DNA of 64,000 nt from Anaerocolumna sp. MB42-C2 (GTDB taxonomy: Bacteria; Bacillota; Clostridia; Lachnospirales; Lachnospiraceae): NCBI RefSeq assembly GCF_030913705.1, contig NZ_CP133190.1, positions 3,619,501 through 3,683,500 of the forward strand. The letters are read 5' to 3'. The position numbers and the translations under genes are program-made. Under the pieces are notes generated by a model. The model worked only from the letters and a program-made list of their open reading frames with translations. It made no database searches and had not been told where the DNA came from. The number at the start of each line of letters is the position of its first letter. Within the stretch, counting starts at the first letter, position 1. Below are positions 27,042 through 34,439 of this stretch, piece by piece.

Positions 27042-27761
27042 TTATTTTGAGATTAAACAGTGAAATTCTTTTTTTAATTTTGTATCACATAATAAAATGG
27101 ATTGTGCCGCCAATACTTCCATGGCATCAATATAACCGGCCCCAATGGGATAATCCCGTTTGATAAGGGATAGTTCGGTACACCCGATTATAATAACCTC
27201 GGCACCGTGTTTTTTTAGTTCCTGGGTTACAGATTGGAACTTGTCCAGTTCAGGTTTAATACCGGCTTTGATATTATCATAGATTATGCTGTTTATATAG
27301 TCTTGCCCCTGCCGGTTAGGTACGATGACTCGAATTTTGTAAAACTTCAATTCTTCCTGAAATATTCTGCTGAAGACGGTTCCCTCCGTTGCCACCAACC
27401 CTACATATTCTATATTATTATTTTGCAGATGTCTTGCGGTTTCCTGTATCATATTAATAATTGGAACAGCTAATTTTTGTGACAGCAAAGAATGATAAAA
27501 GTGAGCTGTGATACAGGGAATGGCAATATAATCCACCTGCAGGGAAACGAGTTTAGTCCCAATCTCAATCATTGGAATTACCGGGTTGTTTTTACTTTTG
27601 CCAAGAATATGGGAGGTTCTGTCCGGTATAGAGGGGCAGTTATAAATTACCATTTCCAGGTGCTCCTGATCAGCTTTTGCATCTGTCATTTTTAAAATTA
27701 AGTCAAAAAAGTATGCTGTAGCAAAGGGACCGAGTCCGCCGATAACTCCTAATTTCTTCGT
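27042..27761 (-). CDS. Aspartate/glutamate racemase family protein with ACG start
   Basis: A cofactor-independent two-cysteine racemase, 239 aa if counted from ACG at 27761-27759. The frame upstream of the internal ATG at 27689 encodes KKLGVIGGLGPFATAYFFD, the conserved family N-terminus, and a perfect GGAG lies 7 bases before the ACG. No ATG, GTG or TTG exists in frame before the conserved region. Both catalytic Cys are present: IPCITAH (Cys83) and IIGCTELS (Cys194). It is the first gene of the dlt-like operon, so it may provide the D-amino acid that the adenylation enzyme activates. Substrate (Asp, Glu or other) cannot be told. The ACG may be a rare start or a mutated ATG that lowers expression. 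Confidence 0.85.
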   Translation of the reverse strand, partial: TKKLGVIGGLGPFATAYFFDLILKMTDAKADQEHLEMVIYNCPSIPDRTSHILGKSKNNPVIPMIEIGTKLVSLQVDYIAIPCITAHFYHSLLSQKLAVPIINMIQETARHLQNNNIEYVGLVATEGTVFSRIFQEELKFYKIRVIVPNRQGQDYINSIIYDNIKAGIKPELDKFQSVTQELKKHGAEVIIIGCTELSLIKRDYPIGAGYIDAMEVLAAQSILLCDTKLKKEFHCLISK

Positions 27762-27791
27762 AAAGATTCTCCTTTCGGTTTTTTATTTAAT

Positions 27792-27870
27792 TTAGGTAAT
27801 TGCGAAACTCACATATTATCTCTATATGCATGGTATATTCAAAAAACTATATAGCTTTGCAATTGCCTAA
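27792..27870. repeat. Short palindromic repeat, copy C
   Basis: TTAGGTAATTGCGAAACT (27792-27809) and AGCTTTGCAATTGCCTAA (27853-27870) are inverted repeats (15 of 18). The reverse complement lines up with copy A over about 36 bases (GCAATTGCAAAGCTATATAG against GTAATTGCAAAACTATATAA). It separates the transglutaminase gene from the racemase operon and may act as a processing or termination site. Confidence 0.6.
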
Positions 27871-27885
27871 TTTTGTTTAACAAAA

Positions 27886-29517
27886 TTACTCCTTAGGTGT
27901 AGCCGGGTACAGATCTTTATTATAATTATAATAGTTATTGCCCCTTTCACCGGAGAGCTGTGCCAGCTTAGTATCAGTCAGCATAAAAGATTCCTTATGA
28001 TCAACATTGGGACAGGAATCATAGTGATACCAGCCGCTGCCGATATTAATCATACTCCAATAGTGTCTTGTTCTGCCTCCGACTCTGGTAACATCCAGGT
28101 TGTCGATTTCAGTGAGGGTTAATAATTCTTTGGATACGGCAAAATAGGTAAAACAATCCCCAACCCCATTTTTAATTCCGTTGTAAGCTTCTTTTACCCA
28201 ATCACTTTTATCAGAGTGTCCGGTATAAGCAATATGTCCTTTTGTCCATTTATAAATTGCATAAGTTTTATCACGTTTGGTCATAGAGGAATTCGTTATG
28301 TTATTGAGAATATTTTGTGCCAGGTTATCCAGAACACTTCTGTCTACGGTATATTTTCTTACTGTTACAGTAATGGTTTTTTTCGCCTTATTACCGCTGG
28401 AATCCGTTGCGGTGTAAATAACCGGATAAGAACCTTCTTTTCGTAAGTTGACTTTACTGCTGTCAATTTTAAGTGGAACATCCTTATCTTTATTATCCGT
28501 TACAGATATATTATTCTTGTAGGAAACCTTATCGCCAATATAAACTGTCTTATTCATGGCACCGATAATAACAGGTGCTTTTGTATCCTTTTTTACTGTA
28601 AGTTTGGCAGCAAGGTCTTTTTGATTTCCACTGGTATCTTTTAGTATGATATTAATCTTTGAGGTACCTGCTTTTGTAAAGTCAGGCGGTACTTTGTAGG
28701 ATACGGTGACATCAGTAGCATCGGAAATATCTTTCACAAAGGACTTGGCCTTTATGCTCTCTCCGGCCCAGATTACCCGGTTCATGGTTACAGCTGTTGG
28801 AGGAGTTGTATCAACTACTTCCAGTTTACAGGTTACGGTATTATTATCTGCCTTAATCCTGATATCATACACAGCCGGTTTATTAAAATTTAATTTATCC
28901 ACATCGGTTTCATAGGAAAGCTTATAGTCTGCAGTATTTAAATATTCGTTAATATCAGGAGCCGGTGAGCCGGCTTCTATTTGTATTTTATTTTTCAGAT
29001 CAAGAAGGGTAAGAATGGCGGGTAATTCTGTCCGGTTCTGGCTGGTATCGGATAGAACCAGGGTTACCGGCTGTTCTCCGGTTTTATTAAAATCCGGACG
29101 AGTCTTATAGACAGTGGTTACACTGGTAGCATCACGGATATCTGAGAGGAATGTATCCGGCTTTAGTTCTACCCCTATAGGTGCAGCCTGATCGACTACT
29201 ATCGCAGCAGGAGGTCTGGTATCAACAATTTTTAGTTTAGAATCGTATCGTTTACCGTTTGCTTTTATCCTGATTTCATAGACTCCCGGTGTATTAAGAT
29301 CCAGAGCAGAAATATCGGTTTCATAAGCAGCAGTATCATCTTTATCTGTTAAAAATTCCTTTACATCATACATTGCACTGCCTGCTTCCAGGGTTACGGA
29401 TTTTTTAACTTTTGGCAGGAAAGAAAAGTAAACGAATATTCCAATGGCTATGGCAGCGGCACAGAGTAACAATAGAAGATAGACTGCGGTTGTTTTATGT
29501 TTAGGTGGTCTATACAT
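27886..29517 (-). CDS. Surface-anchored Ig-like repeat protein with transglutaminase domain
   Basis: A 543-residue membrane-anchored extracellular protein. A signal-anchor helix occupies about 12-34. Then two long repeats (about 40-225), each with a cadherin/Ig-like pattern 'YETD..LDLN.PGVYEIRIKA ... DTxPP', and a further Ig-like domain (about 300-385) ending in TDSSGNKAKKTITVTV. The C-terminal transglutaminase-like domain has the triad: Cys in GDCFTYF, His in RHYWSM, Asp in YHYDSCPNVD. It could cross-link or hydrolyse surface peptides or glycans. It lies just upstream of, and in the same direction as, the dlt-like operon, separated by a palindromic repeat. Confidence 0.85.
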   Translation of the reverse strand: MYRPPKHKTTAVYLLLLLCAAAIAIGIFVYFSFLPKVKKSVTLEAGSAMYDVKEFLTDKDDTAAYETDISALDLNTPGVYEIRIKANGKRYDSKLKIVDTRPPAAIVVDQAAPIGVELKPDTFLSDIRDATSVTTVYKTRPDFNKTGEQPVTLVLSDTSQNRTELPAILTLLDLKNKIQIEAGSPAPDINEYLNTADYKLSYETDVDKLNFNKPAVYDIRIKADNNTVTCKLEVVDTTPPTAVTMNRVIWAGESIKAKSFVKDISDATDVTVSYKVPPDFTKAGTSKINIILKDTSGNQKDLAAKLTVKKDTKAPVIIGAMNKTVYIGDKVSYKNNISVTDNKDKDVPLKIDSSKVNLRKEGSYPVIYTATDSSGNKAKKTITVTVRKYTVDRSVLDNLAQNILNNITNSSMTKRDKTYAIYKWTKGHIAYTGHSDKSDWVKEAYNGIKNGVGDCFTYFAVSKELLTLTEIDNLDVTRVGGRTRHYWSMINIGSGWYHYDSCPNVDHKESFMLTDTKLAQLSGERGNNYYNYNKDLYPATPKE

Positions 29518-29752
29518 GTGTACCTCCTATAAATACATAACTTTAGGATTAGGGTGTCAAAAGTCAATTCGGATAATAAAGTTATTAAACAATTACCTGG
29601 ATGGCTTAAATTTTTCATTTTGAAAAAATGATAAGGGATATCATTAGATAATGAGAGTATTATATGCTTATCAGGATAATTATAAACGTTATATTTAAAA
29701 TTATTAGTATTTAGAAAAAGAATAAAAAATTACCAATAAACAGAACAAATGT
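29518..29752. other. Divergent intergenic region
   Basis: AT-rich divergent region between the transglutaminase and HAD-like genes. Apart from the promoter at 29753-29781, no gene or clear structure is seen. Confidence 0.3.
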
Positions 29753-29781
29753 TTGATATTTTGGATAAGTTGTGGTAAAAT
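29753..29781 (+). promoter_or_regulatory. Promoter of the HAD-like gene
   Basis: TTGATA (29753-29758), 17-bp spacer, TAAAAT (29776-29781), 36 bases before the ATG at 29818. Confidence 0.55.
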
Positions 29782-29817
29782 AAGTTTATTAATATATTCA
29801 TATAAGGGGATGATAAG

Positions 29818-30249
29818 ATGGATTCTATTCTTGTTTTTATTGATGGAACTATTTGTGACCAGAGGAATCGCATACATTTAGCGGATACACCGGATTTTAA
29901 TACAGAAGATAATATATTAAGTGATTTACCTACTAATGGAAGTATAGAATGTTTGAGAGAGTTATCAGTGAAGTATAAGCTCATTTATATTGGAGCACGA
30001 CATAATTCATATATTGATGTAACAAGAAAGTGGCTTAAGAAAGTTGGATTTCCGGAAGGGGAAGTATACTTAGGGGATAATCAGGAAGAAAGAATGAAGA
30101 TTGTATTAGAATTAAAAGATAAAAATAATTTTATTGCCGGTATTGGTGACAGGTGGGATGACAATGAACTGCATTTGGCAATCGGATGTAAAAGTATTAT
30201 TTTACAGGAATGGGAGCCCAATTGGGATACCGTCATAAAATATATTTGA
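29818..30249 (+). CDS. HAD-superfamily-like protein lacking the nucleophile Asp
   Basis: A 143-residue small HAD-fold protein. The start reads ILVFIDGTICDQRNRIHL. In active HAD phosphatases this is DxDGT; here Phe7 stands where the nucleophilic Asp should be, while Asp9-Gly-Thr are kept. Other motifs are recognisable: GARHNSYIDVTRKWL (motif II/III region) and a GDRWDDNELHLA motif IV. It resembles polynucleotide-kinase/LNS2-type HAD domains that begin 'DIDGTICD'. With the first Asp gone, phosphatase activity is unlikely; it may bind a ligand or be a decaying gene, though the frame is intact with a good ribosome site. Monocistronic. Confidence 0.7.
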   Translation: MDSILVFIDGTICDQRNRIHLADTPDFNTEDNILSDLPTNGSIECLRELSVKYKLIYIGARHNSYIDVTRKWLKKVGFPEGEVYLGDNQEERMKIVLELKDKNNFIAGIGDRWDDNELHLAIGCKSIILQEWEPNWDTVIKYI

Positions 30250-30323
30250 TGTCTTAAGATTGACCCGATATAAGCTGGTTTAATTATGTTCAGTCGGATT
30301 TGGACTTCATACAAAAACTTTAA

Positions 30324-30383
30324 ATGGCTGCACAAAACATTCCTATTATAAAAACTTCTAAGAAACAGGTTTAGTGCAGCCAT
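30324..30383. terminator. Stem-loop between convergent genes
   Basis: ATGGCTGCAC (30324-30333) pairs with GTGCAGCCAT (30374-30383), extended by TTTAA/TTAAA, loop about 40 bases. On the plus strand a T-rich stretch follows. It can end transcription of the HAD-like gene and the convergent ROK gene. Confidence 0.65.
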
Positions 30384-30388
30384 TAAAT

Positions 30389-31264
30389 TTATTTATTTTT
30401 TAATTCCATTTTAGCCAACTGAATACATCCCATAATTCCCTGATTATCATTTAAGGCAGCAGGAACGATATAGTGCTCCATATCATTAATCTGGGAAGTC
30501 CTTACATAACCGTTTAATAATTCGGTTACTTTATTGCGTATAAGAGGGAATAACTGCGCCTGATGCATAACACCGCCCCCTAATACGATTCTGTGAGGTG
30601 ACAGCGTTAAGATATAACCAACAAGTGCCTGAGCAATATAATATGCTTCTATCTCCCAGACTTTTTGGTTGTCCTTTAATTCAATCGCTTTTTTACCCCA
30701 GCGTTTTTCAATGGAAGGACCGGATGCTAAACCTTCCAGGCAATTTGGATGATATGGGCATACTCCTTCGAAATTATCCTCCGGATGTTTACTTAAAAGT
30801 ACATGTCCTGCCTCCGGATGAAGCATTCCGTGTAACAATCCGCCGTTTTGATATACACCAATTCCAACACCAGTACCAATGGTTATATATATACTGGATT
30901 CTACATCTTTCGTTATTCCCCAGGTAGCTTCTCCCAATGCGGATCCGTTAACATCCGTATCAAATCCGATAGGAATAGGCAGCTCCTTTTTTAGATTGCC
31001 AACCAGATCATAATTAGCCCATGCCAATTTTGGGGTTGAAGTAATATATCCATAAGTTTTTGATTTTTTATCTAAATCAATGGGACCAAAAGATCCAATC
31101 CCCAAAGCTGCAATTTCTTTACCTTTAAAATATTCAATTATTTTAGGAATTGTAATAGAAGGGGTTTCGGTAGGAATGGATACCTGCTCAAGAATTTCAC
31201 CATTTTCATTGCCGATAGCCAGTACCATTTTAGTACCGCCGGCTTCTAAAGCACCAAATAACAT
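30389..31264 (-). CDS. ROK-family sugar kinase, probably fructokinase
   Basis: A 291-residue sugar kinase that phosphorylates fructose or a related hexose with ATP. Visible are the N-terminal phosphate motif GALEAGGTK, the sugar-binding DTDVNGSALGEATWG, IGTGVGIG, and a zinc-binding cluster H...GVCPYHPNCLEGLASG that marks the fructokinase branch. ATG 31264 is chosen since GGAGG lies 8 bases upstream and the protein then begins at MLFGALEAGG. It is divergent from the acetyl-esterase gene and could handle free hexoses from nearby oligosaccharide breakdown. Confidence 0.9.
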   Translation of the reverse strand: MLFGALEAGGTKMVLAIGNENGEILEQVSIPTETPSITIPKIIEYFKGKEIAALGIGSFGPIDLDKKSKTYGYITSTPKLAWANYDLVGNLKKELPIPIGFDTDVNGSALGEATWGITKDVESSIYITIGTGVGIGVYQNGGLLHGMLHPEAGHVLLSKHPEDNFEGVCPYHPNCLEGLASGPSIEKRWGKKAIELKDNQKVWEIEAYYIAQALVGYILTLSPHRIVLGGGVMHQAQLFPLIRNKVTELLNGYVRTSQINDMEHYIVPAALNDNQGIMGCIQLAKMELKNK

Positions 31265-31428
31265 GTTAAAAACCTCCAAGTAATATTCTTATAGTTACGT
31301 TTTTTGCCTAACAGTTTAGGGCAGTTAAGCTTTCTTCTATTTTAACCCATGTTTTATGAAAAATATAGTACTATTTTAGCAAAATATAAATTCTTCAACA
31401 AACTTTTATGAAAGAGCTCCGACAATTC

Positions 31429-31457
31429 TTGAAGAATATATAGTACAGTGCTATACT
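31429..31457 (+). promoter_or_regulatory. Promoter of the esterase gene
   Basis: TTGAAG (31429-31434), 17-bp spacer, TATACT (31452-31457). A short palindrome ATAG-N7-CTAT overlaps the -10 element and may bind a regulator. Confidence 0.5.
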
Positions 31458-31546
31458 TTTTCTATCATAATTATAAGGAAGACTTGAATGTAAAGTTTCA
31501 CGATTACCTAGATCGGATTTAGGTTTAATCAGAGAGGAGAAATTAT

Positions 31547-32371
31547 ATGAAATATTTTACTACGGAAATCAAAACTAATTTAGAAAATGCACCAAAACAG
31601 CCGGTGACCCTTAGCTGTTACATACCGGATAATTCACCTGATATAGATACTAACAGGCTTCATCCCGCTGTAGTGGTGCTTCCCGGAGGGGCCTATGGCT
31701 TCACCTCTGACCGTGAAAATGAAGCGGTAGCACTAAAATATATATCTGAGGGAATCTGTGCCTTTGTTTTAAAATATCATGTCGCACCGGTTCGTTTTCC
31801 AGTTGCTTTGTGTGAAGCTTTGCTGTCGGTTTTATATGTAAGAGATCATGCAGACGAATATCATATTGACCCGGATAACATCAGCGTATGCGGTTTTTCG
31901 GCAGGGGGTCATCTGGCTGCATCAACCGGTGTGTTCTGGAATCATGATTATATTTTTAAGCTGCTTAGTATAGAACCTGATAAAATAAAACCCAATAAGC
32001 TGATTTTATCCTATCCTGTTATTACAAGCGGCGAATATGCTCATCGCGGGTCCTTTGAAAATTTACTGGGGGATGAGAAAGAGAATGAAAAATGGCTTGA
32101 ATTTAATAGTCTGGAAAAACAGGTCACAAAAGATACTCCGGAGACCTTTATCTGGCATACTTATGATGATGAAGCGGTTCCGGTGCAAAACTCTATGATG
32201 TTTGCATCTGCGTTAATTGAACATAAAGTACCAACGGAACTGCATATTTATAAAAGCGGCTGCCATGGACTGTCACTGGGTAATTATCTTGTATATGGTG
32301 ATAAAAAGTATGGTGACAGCCATATGTCGTCTGATTGGATTGATAAGGCGGTTCGTTTTATTTATAACTAA
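31547..32371 (+). CDS. Alpha/beta-hydrolase, probable acetylated-sugar esterase
   Basis: A 274-residue cytoplasmic alpha/beta-hydrolase of the BD-FAE / acetylxylan-esterase-like group. It would remove acetyl or other acyl groups from imported oligosaccharides. The oxyanion-hole region is LPGGAYGF, the nucleophile Ser118 is in GFSAGGHLA, the acid is in YDDEAVPV and the His in GCHGLSLG. No signal peptide is seen, so it acts inside the cell. The arabinofuranosidase gene follows with its own promoter; both would act on arabinoxylan-type oligosaccharides, where side chains and acetyl groups must be removed. Confidence 0.85.
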   Translation: MKYFTTEIKTNLENAPKQPVTLSCYIPDNSPDIDTNRLHPAVVVLPGGAYGFTSDRENEAVALKYISEGICAFVLKYHVAPVRFPVALCEALLSVLYVRDHADEYHIDPDNISVCGFSAGGHLAASTGVFWNHDYIFKLLSIEPDKIKPNKLILSYPVITSGEYAHRGSFENLLGDEKENEKWLEFNSLEKQVTKDTPETFIWHTYDDEAVPVQNSMMFASALIEHKVPTELHIYKSGCHGLSLGNYLVYGDKKYGDSHMSSDWIDKAVRFIYN

Positions 32372-32456
32372 AATGAACAAGGCGTTTCGCTTCCTTTGTT
32401 ACAATTCAGCTGCGAGTTGAACCGTAATGTTTACTTTGAGCTGAGCTATAACCCCA

Positions 32457-32485
32457 TTGACAAAATTAATATCGTATAGTAGAAT
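32457..32485 (+). promoter_or_regulatory. Promoter of the arabinofuranosidase gene
   Basis: Perfect TTGACA (32457-32462), 17-bp spacer, TAGAAT (32480-32485), 65 bases before the ATG with its GGAGG site. Confidence 0.7.
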
Positions 32486-32549
32486 ATTGGTAAATGAAAA
32501 CTTATGTAAATTATTTTAGTAAAATCTAAAATTAATATGGAGGTACGGT

Positions 32550-34022
32550 ATGAGTAAGTTAATTATTAATGCAGGTAACAAAAAATCCAGGATTAACAAA
32601 GAAATCTATGGACATTTTTCCGAACATCTGGGCAGATGTATTTATGAAGGACTGTATGTAGGGGAGAATTCTAAAATTCCCAATAAAAACGGAATGCGAA
32701 CCGATGTAGTAAATGCCCTCAAGGAAATGAAACTACCGATGCTTCGCTGGCCGGGCGGCTGTTTTGCAGATGAATATCACTGGAGGGATGGCATTGGTCC
32801 TAAGGAAACCCGTAAGAAAATGATTAATACCCACTGGGGCGGAGTATTGGAGGATAACAGCTTTGGTACCCATGAGTTCCTGGAGTTATGTGATCAGATT
32901 GGATGTCAGCCATATATAAACGGCAATCTTGGAAGCGGTACGGTTCAGGAGATGTCAGAGTGGATTGAGTATATGACTTTTGACGGGGTTTCACCTATGG
33001 CAGACCTAAGAGCGAAAAACGGAAGAAAAGAACCCTGGAAAATTAAATTTTTCGGAGTTGGTAATGAAAACTGGGGCTGCGGCGGTAATATGACACCTGA
33101 ATATTATGCCAACGAGTACCGTAGATATCAGACTTATTGCAGGAATTACGGTGATAACCGCCTCTTTAAGATTGCCTGCGGTCCAAATGAGGGTAATTAT
33201 GAGTGGTGCGATACGGTTATGAGAATGGCTTCTCCTTATATGGATGCCTTATCCCTGCACTATTATACCATTGAAAAGAACTGGGAAGATAAAGGTTCGG
33301 CCACCGTATTTGATGAAAAAGGCTGGTATATTACTTTAAAGAAAGCTTTACATATGGAAGAGCTGGTGACCAGACATAGTAAAATTATGGACAAGTATGA
33401 TCCGGACAAACGAGTTGCTTTAGCTGTGGATGAGTGGGGCTGCTGGTTTAATGTAGAACCTGGAACCAATCCGGGATTTTTGTATCAGCAGAATACCATG
33501 CGTGATGCATTAGTAGCAGGTATCAACCTTAATATCTTTAACAAACACAGTGACCGTGTTAGAATTGCCAATATTGCACAGCTTATTAATGTACTGCAAT
33601 CTGTAATTCTGACGGAAGGGGATAAGATGCTCTTAACCCCTACCTATCATGTCTTTAACATGTATAAATGCCACCAGGATGCCACTTTAGTAGACAGTTA
33701 TATTGATACAGAGGAAGTCGGTCCGGAAGAAGCAAAGGTTCCTAACCTTTCTGAATCTGCTTCCGTAGATCCAGACGGAAGATTACATATTACCCTTAAT
33801 AACTTATCTGTAAGCCAGTCCTATAATATTAACAGTATCCTGGTTGACAGAAAAGTAAATGGTGTTAAGGCAGAAATATTAACCAATAAGATGGATGCTT
33901 ATAATACGTTCGAGAACCCTGATAAAGTACATACGGAAGAATTTACCGAATTTAAACTTACTGAGGGTGGGCTGGATTTTGTAATACCTCCTTGCAGTAT
34001 AATACACTTTGAAATTGATTAG
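32550..34022 (+). CDS. Intracellular alpha-L-arabinofuranosidase, GH51
   Basis: A 490-residue GH51 enzyme that removes alpha-L-arabinofuranosyl side groups from arabinoxylan or arabinan oligosaccharides. Start of the fold is seen in [40 protein letters not shown] is a family hallmark. The acid/base Glu173 is in [11 protein letters not shown] and the nucleophile Glu295 in AVDEWGCWF. The C-terminal beta-sandwich (about 385-490) closes the protein. No signal peptide. Complete length and all motifs; a near-certain call. It lies after the esterase with its own promoter and a strong terminator. Confidence 0.96.
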   Translation: MSKLIINAGNKKSRINKEIYGHFSEHLGRCIYEGLYVGENSKIPNKNGMRTDVVNALKEMKLPMLRWPGGCFADEYHWRDGIGPKETRKKMINTHWGGVLEDNSFGTHEFLELCDQIGCQPYINGNLGSGTVQEMSEWIEYMTFDGVSPMADLRAKNGRKEPWKIKFFGVGNENWGCGGNMTPEYYANEYRRYQTYCRNYGDNRLFKIACGPNEGNYEWCDTVMRMASPYMDALSLHYYTIEKNWEDKGSATVFDEKGWYITLKKALHMEELVTRHSKIMDKYDPDKRVALAVDEWGCWFNVEPGTNPGFLYQQNTMRDALVAGINLNIFNKHSDRVRIANIAQLINVLQSVILTEGDKMLLTPTYHVFNMYKCHQDATLVDSYIDTEEVGPEEAKVPNLSESASVDPDGRLHITLNNLSVSQSYNINSILVDRKVNGVKAEILTNKMDAYNTFENPDKVHTEEFTEFKLTEGGLDFVIPPCSIIHFEID

Positions 34023-34134
34023 GCCTGCGTTATAAATGTGAATACTCAATATGGTACTAATGGATTAGTATCAAACAGTTTTTTAAAATGGTGAATTTAT
34101 TAATAAAAAGGCGACGGCCCTTATATTTGCGATC

Positions 34135-34166
34135 TAAGACTATGGTTTTTCCATAGTCTTATTTTT
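34135..34166 (+). terminator. Terminator of the arabinofuranosidase gene
   Basis: TAAGACTATGG (34135-34145), loop TTTTT, CCATAGTCTTA (34151-34161), then TTTTT. A perfect 11-bp stem. Confidence 0.9.
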
Positions 34167-34205
34167 ATGCAATAGATAATTGCGTCCTATTGCATAAAAA
34201 GCCCG
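34162..34205 (+). repeat. Terminator-linked hairpin element
   Basis: TTTTTATGCAATAG pairs with CTATTGCATAAAAA (arms in 34162-34200) with loop ATAATTGCGTC, then GCCCGAC. The 5' arm is the U-run of the terminator before it. The core AATTGCGTCC and the ATAAAAAGCCC end match the element at 12331-12385 in the helicase leader. Confidence 0.6.
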
Positions 34206-34439
34206 ACTAGTTTACCTTTTGTGGTTCCTAAGATATAGATAAAATTGTCATTACCGTGACATTGACAATTTGAAATTCAAAGTATAAATGATTAAAATAA
34301 TAGCGTATAATATTTTACATAAATTTATTAAAATAATTAAAATTCGACATTTTTATGATTTCCTATAAGCAGTAATGCAATTTACTTATCACTTGGCAAA
34401 ATAATATTATTCTTTGTTAAAAATGAAGGCGGTACTTTA

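Larger units (their letters stand above)
34023..34439. other. Intergenic region after the arabinofuranosidase gene
   Basis: Holds the terminator at 34135-34166 and the adjoining hairpin element at 34162-34210. The rest up to the GGDEF-EAL gene is AT-rich without recognisable gene. Confidence 0.35.

Noticed and set aside
31494..31515. GTTTCACGATTACCTAG resembles one arm of the palindromic repeat family
   Set aside because: No matching second arm was found within 100 bases, so it may be chance or a relic.
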